This document shows, piece after piece, positions 8,802-17,455 of a stretch of 64,000 nucleotides of DNA (positions within the stretch are counted from its first letter, which is position 1; every line of letters begins with the position of its first letter). Where the stretch lies: assembly GCA_963811605.1 (NCBI GenBank), contig CAWESA010000002.1, positions 1-64,000 of the forward strand, read 5' to 3'. The stretch comes from CAVQLX01 sp963811605. GTDB lineage: Bacteria > Desulfobacterota > Binatia > DP-6. Position numbers and translations under genes: made by a program. The notes beneath the pieces were generated by a model. It had not been told where the DNA came from, made no database searches, and saw only the letters and a program-made list of their open reading frames with translations.

Positions 8802-9816
8802 TCACGCGGAGTCGCGCTCGTACGGCCGCTTGCTCCGACGGCGGACCTGGCTCCCGGTCGACCACCGCGTCGAGCCGCTCAGCTTCCGCCAGCGCCGGTG
8901 CAGCCACAGCCATTGCTCGGGGTGCTCGCGCACCCAGCCCTCGATGATCGAGGTGATGACCTGCATCGTCGCCTGCTCGTCGATGCGCCCCTTGGCGTCG
9001 CGTGGCGGGTCGATCGGGCCGGCCGCGTCGATCCTGAAGCGGTGCTGCGGGAGGCGCACGACGCGCACGCCGACGATCGGGCACTCGTAGAGCCGCGCCA
9101 GCCGGGCCAGCAGGGGATTCGCCAGACATTCGCGCCCGAAGAACGTGACCGGCGTGCCGGTACGCGAGTGCTGGTCGACCAGCATGCCGACGTGTCCGCC
9201 AGCCTCGAGGACTGACCGCGCCACGATCACTCCCTCGATGCCCGACGGGATGAGCTGGCCCATCAGCCCCTCGCGAATCCGCTTCACCTCGGCGGCGACG
9301 CGAGCGTTGTTCACCGCGCGATAGATAACCGCACCCTTGAAGCCGTACATGGCGGTCAGGAGCGCCGGCAATTCCCAGTTCCCCAGATGCGCGGCGAAGA
9401 TCACCCCCGGCTTGCCGTCGTCGCGCAGTGTGTTGAACACCTCCGCGTCGTCGCTGACGACGCGGCCTTGGTCCGGGTGCTCCCAGTCGAAGTCCCACAG
9501 GCGATCGAGATGTGCGTACTCGCCGACCGTCCGGCCGAGGTTCTCCCACACCTGCATCAAGATCGCCTCGCGCTCGGCGTTGCGGCTTTTCGGGGAAGGC
9601 CATGGCGAGGTTCTCGCGCCCGATCCGGTGGTACTTCGTCCACGGTCCGATGCGTCGCAGCAGACGCGCTCCGTGCTCCGCCGACGCGATCGGATCGAAC
9701 CGCCGTACGAGCCGAATCAGCCCGATCCCGACGGGGCCGACGACGGCATCCCTCGGCACGTGCATCTGCACGCGGAGCCGGCGAAGCGCGAGCTTTTGCG
9801 TCGAGGAGAGCGCCAC
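8802..9816 (-). CDS. lpxXL: Lipid A VLCFA acyltransferase (LpxXL/HtrB type), one frameshift
   Basis: GTG 9816 follows the dehydrogenase stop by 7 bases. The N-terminal part (VPRDAVVGPVGIGLIRLVRR, HGARLLRRIG, NLAMAFPEK) is typical of LpxL/HtrB acyltransferases. One extra base near 9590 shifts the frame. The remainder carries the catalytic H-X4-E motif AAHLGNWE, VDQHSRTGTPVTFFGRE and the C-terminal PEQWLWLHRRW, where this family ends. Rhizobial LpxXL, at the end of an equivalent gene order, transfers a very long 27-OH-C28 chain from AcpXL to lipid A at the inner membrane. Substrate here is inferred from that synteny. The shift is probably a sequencing error. Confidence 0.75.
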
Positions 9817-9823
9817 GGGTCGG

Positions 9824-10846
9824 TCACGCAGTCGCGATGATCTTGCCGAAGACGCGACGCTCCTCCAGCCGGGTGAGCGCGCGCGAGAAGTCCGCCAGCG
9901 GAACCACCATGTCGATCACCGGCGTCAGGCCGCTCGCCATCTTGGCCAGCCCTCTGCGGATCGCCGACATCGGTGCGCCGAACGAGCCGATGATCCGGTA
10001 TTGCTGCTGGAACAGCTGCATCAGATTCATCTCGACCGACACGCCCGACGTCGAGCCGCAGGTCACCAGCCGCCCGCCGCGCTTCAGGCACAGGAGCGAG
10101 TCGTTCCACGTGTCCGCTCCGACATGCTCGAACACGACGTCGACGCCCTTCTTGCCCGTCAGCTTCCGGGTGATCGTGGCGAAGCGCTGGGTGCGGTAGT
10201 TGATGACGTGATCGGCACCGAGTGCCCTCGCCTTCTCCGCCTTCTCGTCGTCGCCAACGGTGGTGATGACCGTGCAGCCGATCGCTCGTGCCATCTTGAT
10301 GGCGACCGTCCCGATCCCCGAGCCGCCCGCCTGCACGAGAATGGTCTCGCCCGGCTCGAGCTTCGCATTGTCGAACAGCATGTGTTCGACGGTGGAATAG
10401 GCGACGGGTGCGCACGCCGCATCGACCAGCGAGACGCCCGCCGGCACGGGGATGACGAGGCGCTCGTCCATCACCACCCGCTCGCAGGCGAATCCGTCGA
10501 TGTGGAAGCCCATCACGCCCGCCGGGCTCTCGCAGAGATTGTCGCGCCCCGCCCGACAGGCCGGGCAGGCATCGCAGGTGAGCGCGCCGTACAGCACGAC
10601 CGGGTCGCCCGGCCGGAACCGCCCGTCGGCCGAGCCCGCACGCAGGATCTCGCCGGCCGCCTCCACGCCCACGGTCAGCGGTAGCTGGCGCTTGGCGAAG
10701 GCCATGCCGCGAAAGCCCCACAGGTCGAGGTGATTGAGCCCGAGCGCCTTGATCGCGACCTCCACCTGGCCGGGGCCCGGCGCCGGCGGATCGGGAACCT
10801 CGACGAGCTCGAGCGTTCGGTCCGCGACAAGCTGCAATGCCCGCAT
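9824..10846 (-). CDS. Zinc-type MDR alcohol dehydrogenase of the VLCFA cluster
   Basis: 340 aa, ATG 10846, 8 bases after the FabG stop. It is a medium-chain dehydrogenase/reductase: GroES-like N-terminal half with a structural-zinc loop (Cys91, 94, 97, 105), and a Rossmann motif AGGSGIG at 173-179. The usual catalytic-zinc Cys and His are replaced (LNHLD and GVEAAGE in place of C/H positions), so it may reduce enoyl or keto bonds without catalytic zinc. The rhizobial acpXL operon has a dehydrogenase at this place, which supports a role in VLCFA elongation or omega-1 oxidation. Confidence 0.85.
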   Translation of the reverse strand: MRALQLVADRTLELVEVPDPPAPGPGQVEVAIKALGLNHLDLWGFRGMAFAKRQLPLTVGVEAAGEILRAGSADGRFRPGDPVVLYGALTCDACPACRAGRDNLCESPAGVMGFHIDGFACERVVMDERLVIPVPAGVSLVDAACAPVAYSTVEHMLFDNAKLEPGETILVQAGGSGIGTVAIKMARAIGCTVITTVGDDEKAEKARALGADHVINYRTQRFATITRKLTGKKGVDVVFEHVGADTWNDSLLCLKRGGRLVTCGSTSGVSVEMNLMQLFQQQYRIIGSFGAPMSAIRRGLAKMASGLTPVIDMVVPLADFSRALTRLEERRVFGKIIATA

Positions 10847-10854
10847 CGTGCCGC

Positions 10855-11619
10855 TCAGCGCTGGATGGCGAGCGCGGCCGACAGGCCGCCGTCGACCGGG
10901 AGCACGGTGCCGGTGACATAGGCGGCGGCGGGCGACATCAGGAAGCCGACGACGCCCGCCACGTCCTCGGGCCGTGCACGGCGTCCGGCCGGGATCTGCC
11001 CATCGGTCTTCTCGCGCTGGGCAGCGTAGGGGCCGAGCATCTCGGTGTCGACGAAGCCGGGCGCCACGCAATTGACCGTCACGCCACGCCGCGCCGTCTC
11101 GATGGCCAGGGTCCGTGCATAGCCGATCATCGCGGCCTTGGTGGCGGCATACGCGCCGTTGCCGGCGCTGGCGCGGAGTGCGGCGATCGAGGCGATGCCG
11201 ACGATCCGTCCCGCCCGCCGGCTCGTCATCGCCCGGACGAGCCCCGCGGCGAGTCGCGTGAACGCGAAGAAGTTGATCTGCATGATCGCTTCGGCCTTCG
11301 CCTGATCGAGCAGCGCCAGCAGCGTGTCGTAGGGCTGGCCGGCATTGTGGACGAATCCGTAGAAGGGATCGCCCGCAGCGAGCTCCCCGGCGAACCCATC
11401 GACCGCCGCCTTGTCGGAAAGATCGAGCCGGGCGGTGTCGACGGCGCGTCCGCTCTCCCCCGCGACCGCGGCGGCCAGCGCCTCGGCGCCCGGCGCATCG
11501 GTGCGGTAGGTGAAGAGGACGTCGTGGCCGGCCGCTGCCAGCGTCCGCACGATGGCCGCGCCGATGCCGCGCCCGCCACCGGTGACCAGGACGCGGTGGG
11601 AGATCGCCTTCCCGGTCAT
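10855..11619 (-). CDS. fabG: 3-oxoacyl-ACP reductase (FabG-like SDR)
   Basis: 254 aa. ATG 11619 overlaps the ketosynthase stop by 4 bases, which suggests coupled translation. The SDR motifs are complete: TGGGRGIG at 13-20, HNAG, Ser in GIASIAAL, YAATK, and PGFVDTEM with PVDGG near the end. It should reduce beta-ketoacyl-ACP made by the two adjacent ketosynthases. As far as I recall, the core rhizobial acpXL set does not include a reductase here, so this insertion would make the cluster more self-sufficient. Confidence 0.88.
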   Translation of the reverse strand: MTGKAISHRVLVTGGGRGIGAAIVRTLAAAGHDVLFTYRTDAPGAEALAAAVAGESGRAVDTARLDLSDKAAVDGFAGELAAGDPFYGFVHNAGQPYDTLLALLDQAKAEAIMQINFFAFTRLAAGLVRAMTSRRAGRIVGIASIAALRASAGNGAYAATKAAMIGYARTLAIETARRGVTVNCVAPGFVDTEMLGPYAAQREKTDGQIPAGRRARPEDVAGVVGFLMSPAAAYVTGTVLPVDGGLSAALAIQR

Positions 11620-12893
11620 GCCGGCTCCCGCGTGAGCACCAGGCACACGTTCTGACCGCCGAAGCCGAAGGACGAGGACACGACCCGGTCGACCTTGGCG
11701 TCGCGCGCACCGTTCGGCACCACGTCGAGCGGGATCGCTGGATCGGGCACGTGATAGTTGATCGTCGGCGGCAGCCTCTGCTGCTGCAGCGTCAGGATCG
11801 ATGCCACCGCCTCGATGGCGCCCGCCGCAGTCAGCGTGTGCCCGATCATCGACTTGATCGACGAGATCGGGATGTCCTTCGTCCGCTCGCCGAACACCGT
11901 CGACACGCCGAGATACTCCATCTTGTCGTTTTCCGGCGTCGAGGTGCCGTGCGCGTTGATGTAGTCGACGTCCTCGGGCCCGACACCCGCATCGGCCAGC
12001 GCGTTGCGGATGCAGCCGATGATCGGCTTCCCGTCCGGGCTCGACCGGGTGCGGTGGAACGAATCCGACTTCTCGCCGCATCCTTCGATGACACCGAGGA
12101 TCCGGGCGCCGCGCGCGACCGCACCGTCGTAGTCCTCCAGCACCAGTGCCGCCGCGCCTTCGGCCAGAACGAATCCGTCACGGTTCTTGGAGAACGGACG
12201 GGAGGCCGCCGCGGGGACGTCGTTGCAGGTCGAGAGCGCCGAGAGCAGCGAGAAGCGCACCAGCGATTCCGGCGTCACCGATCCGTCGGCGCCGATGACC
12301 AGGGCAGCCGAGCACTCGCCGCGCCGGATCGCCTCCACGCCGAGCTGGATCGACGTGGCGCCCGAGGCGCAGGCCGTGGTCAGCGAGATCGGCGACCCCT
12401 GCGTCCCGAAGCGCTCCGCCAGGTGCTCGCCGACGATGCCGAACTTGGCGCGTTGGTAGAAGCCGGTGAAGCGCCCGCTGGAGGCCGCCCGGATCAGCGT
12501 GCCGTAGTCGATGGGCTGCCCGGCCGGCGCGTCCTCGCTCAGCGCCAGGCGGTGCGACCATTCGATCTCGAGGGGCGGCATGGCGAGGAACAGCGGGCCT
12601 GGAAACGAGCTGGCGCCGCCGAGCCGGGATTCCGTGACGGCCTCTTCCCCGGCCAGCCAGGCGATCGCTTCCGACAGCACCGACGGTTCCATGCCCGGCG
12701 TGTAGACGTGGTCGACGGTGCCCGCGATGGTCGTCCGGAGACCCGTCGTGTCGAACCGGGTGATGCGGCGAATGCCGCTCTCACCCGCCGTCAGCTTCGT
12801 CCAGTTCTCGTCCTTGCCGGTGCCGAGGGAGCTGACCATGCCCATGCCCGTCACCACGACGATGGGCCGTCCTGCCTTGTCGCGCGTCGCCAT
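11616..12893 (-). CDS. fabF1XL: Beta-ketoacyl-ACP synthase, catalytically complete (FabF1-XL type)
   Basis: 425 aa from ATG 12893. It is a KAS I/II fold with the full Cys-His-His set: Cys175 in LTTACASGA, His315 in NAHGTSTPEND, His352 in GHTLTAAG. The extended N-terminal loop (residues 70-130, PLEIEWSHR) matches rhizobial FabF1XL proteins. It should condense malonyl-ACP with acyl-AcpXL during VLCFA elongation in the cytoplasm. It lies 18 bases after the second ketosynthase, which appears to be its non-catalytic partner. Confidence 0.88.
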   Translation of the reverse strand: MATRDKAGRPIVVVTGMGMVSSLGTGKDENWTKLTAGESGIRRITRFDTTGLRTTIAGTVDHVYTPGMEPSVLSEAIAWLAGEEAVTESRLGGASSFPGPLFLAMPPLEIEWSHRLALSEDAPAGQPIDYGTLIRAASSGRFTGFYQRAKFGIVGEHLAERFGTQGSPISLTTACASGATSIQLGVEAIRRGECSAALVIGADGSVTPESLVRFSLLSALSTCNDVPAAASRPFSKNRDGFVLAEGAAALVLEDYDGAVARGARILGVIEGCGEKSDSFHRTRSSPDGKPIIGCIRNALADAGVGPEDVDYINAHGTSTPENDKMEYLGVSTVFGERTKDIPISSIKSMIGHTLTAAGAIEAVASILTLQQQRLPPTINYHVPDPAIPLDVVPNGARDAKVDRVVSSSFGFGGQNVCLVLTREPA

Positions 12894-12911
12894 CCGCCGC
12901 CTCCCGCCCCT

Positions 12912-14093
12912 TCACACCCGTTCGACGAGAGCCACACCCTCGCCGCGCCAGTGTCCGACGCTGGTGACCGCAACCTGCGACACCGGCTGGCTCGCCGTCC
13001 CGGTATCGCCCGTTCCCGTGGCCGGGAACAGCTCTCCACGCCGCAGGACCTCGGTGGCGATCGCCAGATTGGCAGTGAACTGCGCCTCGAAGCCTTGCCC
13101 GATATGGGTGCCGGTCGCACGGACGGGCAGTCCACGGGCCGCGAGAAAGGTCTTCTCTTCGGTGGAGGCCGGTTCGGCGCCCGAGGCGCCCGACAGCACG
13201 GCGGCCGCCCCCGGCCGGATCGCGCCCGCGATCTCGGTCCACATGCCATCCAGCGCCGTCGCCACGTCGCCCGGTGCCCGCGGCGTGCGCCCGGACGTGA
13301 CGTGGGTGAGACGCGCCAGCGCCGCCGCGCCGCGCGCCTCGGCGTGCTCGCGCGCTTCCAGCACGAGAAACGCCCCGAAGGAGCCCAGAGCGATGCCGCC
13401 CTTTGGCCCACGATCCCACACCGACCGGAACGGGAGCCGCAGCAGGGCGCCGGCCAGCTCGTAGTTGAGGACGATGTCGAGGCGTTCGGCATGGTAGGCT
13501 CCGCCGACCAGCGCCATGTCGCTCTGCCGGGCTGCGATGCGGGCATGCGCCACGCGCACCGCGTCGACCCCGGCCGATTCCTCGCCGATGAACGTGCGCG
13601 ACGAGCCGACGACGCCGTGCACGATCGAGATGTTGCCGGCCACCAGATTGGGCAGCTGCGCCAGGAACAAGGTGGGGCGCAGATCGTTCATCAGACGTTC
13701 GTTGATGAACGCCTCGGGATTCGGCTGGCCGCGGATGCCGGTCAGGATCTTGCCGTCGACCGCGACGTCGCGTTCGCCGCCGCCCGCCGCGACGATCATG
13801 TCGGTCCGGTCGAGCAGCGCCGCGTCACCCTTCACGCCGGCCGAGGCGAGCGCCAGGCCGGCCGTGTAGACCCCGAGGCGCTGCCAGGGCTCCATCTGTC
13901 GCTGATCGCCCTTCTTGGGTATCTGCAGCTCGAAGTTCACGGGACCCAGCCGGTGCACGACGAACGGCGCGAAGGTCTCGGCATCATGGCTCGGCGGGCC
14001 CGAGACGAGCCGGCTCCACGTGGCCTCCGATCCCTCTCCGAGAGAGGAGAGCAGTCCGACTCCGGTGATGACGACCTCTCGGCGTTCAGTCAC
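12912..14093 (-). CDS. fabF2XL: Ketosynthase-like protein lacking the active-site Cys (FabF2-XL, KS-beta-like)
   Basis: 393 aa, ATG 14093, overlapping the FabZ stop by 8 bases. The KAS fold is clear at the N-terminus (VVITGVGLLSSLGEG) and at AGNISIVHG. At the nucleophile position the usual A-C-A-S-G reads E-E-S-A-G, so Cys is replaced by Glu172. The late His-loop GHTLGA is also altered (THIGQGFEA). This is the pattern of chain-length factors, in which a dead ketosynthase pairs with an active one. The adjacent Cys-bearing ketosynthase is the obvious partner. The heterodimer is inference. Confidence 0.82.
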   Translation of the reverse strand: MTERREVVITGVGLLSSLGEGSEATWSRLVSGPPSHDAETFAPFVVHRLGPVNFELQIPKKGDQRQMEPWQRLGVYTAGLALASAGVKGDAALLDRTDMIVAAGGGERDVAVDGKILTGIRGQPNPEAFINERLMNDLRPTLFLAQLPNLVAGNISIVHGVVGSSRTFIGEESAGVDAVRVAHARIAARQSDMALVGGAYHAERLDIVLNYELAGALLRLPFRSVWDRGPKGGIALGSFGAFLVLEAREHAEARGAAALARLTHVTSGRTPRAPGDVATALDGMWTEIAGAIRPGAAAVLSGASGAEPASTEEKTFLAARGLPVRATGTHIGQGFEAQFTANLAIATEVLRRGELFPATGTGDTGTASQPVSQVAVTSVGHWRGEGVALVERV

Positions 14094-14559
14094 GGAGGAA
14101 CTCCTCGAGCGGGAATTCGAGCGCTCGGGCCATGTCCAGCATGGTCTGCCGGAAGGTCCCGGACGGGTACGGGATGATGCGATAGGTCAGCCCGGCGCTG
14201 CACACCACCTTGCCCTCGCGCCGTCCCTGACACTCGGCCATGGCGAAGCCCGACCCGTCATGGATGATATGGCCGTGGAACTCCAGCCGATATCCCGGAA
14301 ACACCGGCTCGCGGAGCTTGGCCTCCTTCACGCCGGCGAGGGCCGGCAACCCGGAGAAGCCGTTGATCGCGCTGGTCATCCAGCCGCACGTCTGCGCCAT
14401 GCATTCGATCAGTAGCACCCCGGGCATGAGCGGAAAGCCGGGGAAGTGCCCTTCGAAGACCGGGCTGGACGCCGGCACCGTACACGCCGTGCGGATGGTA
14501 CGGGCCTTGGCATCGACTGCAAGAAAGCGGTCGATCATCTCGAAGTATTCGAGGCGCAT
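14086..14559 (-). CDS. fabZXL: 3-hydroxyacyl-ACP dehydratase (FabZ-XL type)
   Basis: 157 aa from ATG 14559 (MRLEYFEMIDRF, the usual FabZ opening); an in-frame ATG at 14610 would add 17 residues of low-complexity sequence. The hot-dog motif is complete: His38 in GHFPGFP and Glu52 in MPGVLLIE. It dehydrates beta-hydroxyacyl-ACP in the elongation cycle. Translation is coupled to the next ketosynthase by an 8-base overlap. Confidence 0.88.
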   Translation of the reverse strand: MRLEYFEMIDRFLAVDAKARTIRTACTVPASSPVFEGHFPGFPLMPGVLLIECMAQTCGWMTSAINGFSGLPALAGVKEAKLREPVFPGYRLEFHGHIIHDGSGFAMAECQGRREGKVVCSAGLTYRIIPYPSGTFRQTMLDMARALEFPLEEFLRD

Positions 14560-14703
14560 CCGGTACTGCCGGGTCTCGGTGTGGCGCGCTCCCGCTGCGG
14601 GGGAGCGCACCCTAGCGCAGGCCTCCCGGAAGGGAAAGCCCAGCGCGCCCCTGCTCGGGCGGGCCGGTTGCGGATCGAGTGCGCTCGGGCGGGATCGGAC
14701 GCC

Positions 14704-14982
14704 TCAGCCCTTGACGGCGATCAGCTCATCGATCCGCGCGCACAGGTTCTCCATCACGAAGTACTGCGCGGTCGTGGCCTTGCCGTCGTTGACTTCCTGG
14801 ATCCACCTCTCCAGCGGCATCTTGATGTCGAAGGCCTGGTCGATCGCGAAGGCGACGTCGAGGAAGTCGAGCGAGTCGATCCCCAGATCGTCGATGGCAT
14901 GGCTCTCCGGCGAGATGTTCTCGCGCGGGATATCGCAGATCTCGGAAATGATGTCCGCGACTGTCTCGAAGGTGGATGGCAC
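14704..14982 (-). CDS. acpXL: Acyl carrier protein AcpXL-like
   Basis: 92 aa from GTG 14982, the length I recall for rhizobial AcpXL. An ATG at 15054 would give 116 aa. The phosphopantetheine site is Ser37 in LGIDSLDFLD. The diagnostic AcpXL features are present: FETVADIISE start, SPESHAIDDLGIDSLDFLD, and the long C-terminal extension with QEVNDGKATTAQYFV and NLCARIDELIAVKG, which ordinary AcpP lacks. It carries the growing very long chain for lipid A. It is the head of the fab genes, about 145 bases before fabZ and 18 bases (from the longer start) after the MBOAT gene. Confidence 0.88.
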   Translation of the reverse strand: MPSTFETVADIISEICDIPRENISPESHAIDDLGIDSLDFLDVAFAIDQAFDIKMPLERWIQEVNDGKATTAQYFVMENLCARIDELIAVKG

Positions 14983-15072
14983 GATTTCCTGGTGGTCTCG
15001 GCGCGCTCGGGGTACATACAGACTCGTCGGCAGCCTTTCAACGCTTGGCGCCACCCCGGGACCGATGCGAGC

Positions 15073-16476
15073 TCAGAGACCGACGAGCCGGCGGACGAAC
15101 TCCGCGAACCGGGAGGCGATGCTCGGCTCGAACGCCAGGAGCGTCACGGTGAAGGACCCGAAGAGGGCGGTCAGGAGCAGCGCGATGCACGTGCCCCACC
15201 ATGACCGGCCGGCGGGTGCGATCCGCGTACGGCGCCAGGCTGCCCATGCCGAGACACCGGCGGCGTTCAGGAGAGCCCAGGCGGCGACGGGGAGGAAGTC
15301 TCGCAGGCGAACCGAGGTGGCGAGGAACGGGATCCCGAACCAGTGCCAGAGCATGCTCACGCCGAAGGCGGCGGCGATGTTCCGCGTCTGGTGACGGCGG
15401 TTCCCCCCGAGCGGGATGTAGATGTACCGGATGAGCCACCAGGTCATGGTGGCTCGCCACGAGCGCCAGAACTCCGCCGGGTTGGTCGCGAGTATCGTCC
15501 GTGGCCAGTTCGGCCGCAGGCGCACGTCGTAGAGGAGCGCGATCGCCTCGAGCATCGACCAGAAGCCCATCAGACCGAGCGTGCTGCGCACGTAGAGACC
15601 GAGTGACGCTTCCCACAGCGGGAGCGTTCGCGTCGTCGCGAGGACGGTCGCGAAGGTCACGGGGATGAGCCCGGCTCCAGCCAGAAGCAGCGACCCGCCG
15701 AGCAGCCCCCGGGCGAGGGCGCGCGGGTCGAACGCAGGCCGGGCGGCGAGATTCCAGTCGTGGAACTCGTCGTAGACCTGGGACGCGAAGCACGAGAGGT
15801 AGAAGCCCTGGTAGCACGCCCAGTGCCGGAAGGAGGCCGACCGGCCGCGGCGGGTCTCCACGGCGAAGCTGATCTGTCGCAGCAGCATGAAGGCGAACAG
15901 CCCTTGTGCGAGGAGGGCCGCGAACAGGTTGTGCTGGCGCATGAAGAAGAGCGCGGCGAGACCGACGCCGAGGGCGACCGCCTGCGTCGCCACCGTGGCG
16001 CGCGTTCCGCGCAGAGCCTCGGGTTGCAGCGCCGCCCAGGCCAGGACCGCGCTGGCAGCGGTGATCATCACCGGGCGCCAGCCGAAGTGGGCGAGGAGCA
16101 GGGCGAGGCTGACGGCGGTCAGGACGGTCGCGCGGAGCGGGAGCGACACTCGCACGAGCGCCGCGCCGAGCAGGACGGCCATGAGCAGATGATCGAAGCG
16201 GGTGACGAGGGAGTGGATGTGGGGCGTGGGGTGGCGGAGGATCCAGGCGAGAAGCGCGAGCCCGAGCACACCGGCCCCCGCGGCGAGGCGGGGGAGGCGC
16301 CGCAGGCTCAGCGCCACCCCGACGATGAGCAGGAAGCGGGAGGCGTCCACCAGCCAGGCGACGGCTGCGTACGACAGGGCGTCTCCGGCCCGGGCCCGCA
16401 GCGCGGCCGGCAGCTGGCTCGCTGCCGCGAGCTTCACGGCGCTCACGACGTCCCCGAGCAGATCTCCGTCGAGCAT
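15073..16476 (-). CDS. MBOAT-family membrane acyltransferase
   Basis: 467 aa, ATG 16476, with about ten hydrophobic segments. The MBOAT signature is in the C-terminal half: EFWRSWRATMTWWLIRYIYI, PLGGNRR, and SMLWHWFG with the catalytic-type His. The N-terminal half has three or four helices and lacks the AlgI-type opening, so substrate is unclear; O-acylation of an envelope glycan or lipid is plausible. It reads into the acpXL cluster with a short gap and may use acyl-ACP from it. Association by position only. Confidence 0.82.
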   Translation of the reverse strand: MLDGDLLGDVVSAVKLAAASQLPAALRARAGDALSYAAVAWLVDASRFLLIVGVALSLRRLPRLAAGAGVLGLALLAWILRHPTPHIHSLVTRFDHLLMAVLLGAALVRVSLPLRATVLTAVSLALLLAHFGWRPVMITAASAVLAWAALQPEALRGTRATVATQAVALGVGLAALFFMRQHNLFAALLAQGLFAFMLLRQISFAVETRRGRSASFRHWACYQGFYLSCFASQVYDEFHDWNLAARPAFDPRALARGLLGGSLLLAGAGLIPVTFATVLATTRTLPLWEASLGLYVRSTLGLMGFWSMLEAIALLYDVRLRPNWPRTILATNPAEFWRSWRATMTWWLIRYIYIPLGGNRRHQTRNIAAAFGVSMLWHWFGIPFLATSVRLRDFLPVAAWALLNAAGVSAWAAWRRTRIAPAGRSWWGTCIALLLTALFGSFTVTLLAFEPSIASRFAEFVRRLVGL

Positions 16477-16497
16477 GGGGTGGCGGAGCGTCCAGGC

Positions 16498-16719
16498 TCA
16501 GCGCTCGACGCGCAGCGCCCGGCGCGGATCGTCGGTCGCGTTCCACAGCAGCGTGCAGAGCCCATCGCGCCGGTGCGGGCATCCGGTGATGGCCAGGTAG
16601 GCCAGGGGCGCACGAGTGTTGCTGGCCCGGGGCAGCGCCAGGCGCGCGTCCCCGCGCGACATCTCGACCTCCCCCAGCAGGCGGAGCGTGAGGGGACCCG
16701 TTGTCGCCCGGCGTGACAT
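16498..16719 (-). pseudogene. Truncated N-terminal domain of a SARP/BTAD-type regulator
   Basis: 73 codons read LTLRLLGEVEMSRGD, LPRASNTRAPLAYLAITG and DPRRALR. This is the start of the winged-helix output domain of SARP/BTAD regulators (typically LLGGFEL...LP.R..RALLAYLA). It stops right after DPRRALRVER, before the end of the DNA-binding fold, and no BTAD or TPR part follows. It is therefore a decayed fragment, 21 bases upstream of the MBOAT start. Confidence 0.55.
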
Positions 16720-16904
16720 GAGGAACGGCTCGCGCGGAGCCCACCCGCCCTAATAGCGGGGCGCGCCGGAGCGGGCCAGCGTTTCGCAGGGTCGTCCCGT
16801 GCCGCTTCCACGCCAGTTCCAGCGCGCCGTCCCAGGCCTGCGTGTCAGCGGTCGCCGGAGACGTCCGCGGGCGTGCCCGCGTCCTGGACCTCGGTGACGT
16901 GGCG

Positions 16905-16988
16905 TCAGCAAACGGCCTGGGCGGCCGCGTCGGCCACGACGATGCGCGGCGTGATCGAGTGGAAGCCGGGACGGGGGGCAGGCGTCAT
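16905..16988 (-). pseudogene. N-terminal fragment of a PhnB-like VOC protein
   Basis: The frame reads PAPRPGFHSITPRIVVADA and AAQAV and then a stop. PhnB-like glyoxalase/VOC proteins begin with the pattern P.GFHTVTPYLVV.DA..AIEFY. Just beyond (to about 16860), in a shifted frame, VEVQDAGTPADVSGD could be a degenerate continuation. The rest of the 17.0-17.2 kb gap shows nothing I recognise. Confidence 0.4.
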
Positions 16989-17222
16989 TGTCTTCGAAGC
17001 CTCCGCGTGCCGCGACCGATCGCGTCAGGGCGCCACCGCGATCGCATCCACCGTGAGCGTGGCGGCGCCACGACCTTGGTCAGCTCGATGTCCGCCGCCG
17101 GCGGCAGCCACCCGCTGACCTCCCCACCGGGCCACCGCCGCGCCATCTAGCATTGCGGGCGGGGTCCGTTCCGGGCGGGTGAGCCGCTTGACGGGCGGCC
17201 CGCGACGGACCAACGATCACGC

Positions 17223-17435
17223 ATGGCAGACGGCCAGTCGCCCGAGGCGGGGACCCTCCTCACGGCGGCGCTGCTGCTGCTCGCGCTCGGCTTCGTCGGC
17301 TACTGGATCTACACCACGGCGGGCAACGAGCCGCGGGTGCTCGCACCCTGGTTCCTGGCTGCGGCGGTCGGCCTCGTCGTCCTGGCGATCGTCGTCAACT
17401 GCGTACGCGCGCGACGCCGGCCGGACCGGCCCTAG
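17223..17435 (+). CDS. Small membrane protein, unknown
   Basis: 70 aa, ATG 17223. Two hydrophobic segments are visible, residues about 11-30 (LLTAALLLLALGFVGYW) and 41-61 (WFLAAAVGLVVLAIVV), with an Arg-rich C-terminus. The positive-inside rule predicts a short hairpin with both ends in the cytoplasm. There is no clear ribosome site, so it may be spurious, but the coherent topology argues for a real gene. Confidence 0.5.
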   Translation: MADGQSPEAGTLLTAALLLLALGFVGYWIYTTAGNEPRVLAPWFLAAAVGLVVLAIVVNCVRARRRPDRP

Positions 17436-17455
17436 CAGCTGCTGTCTAGGCCAGC

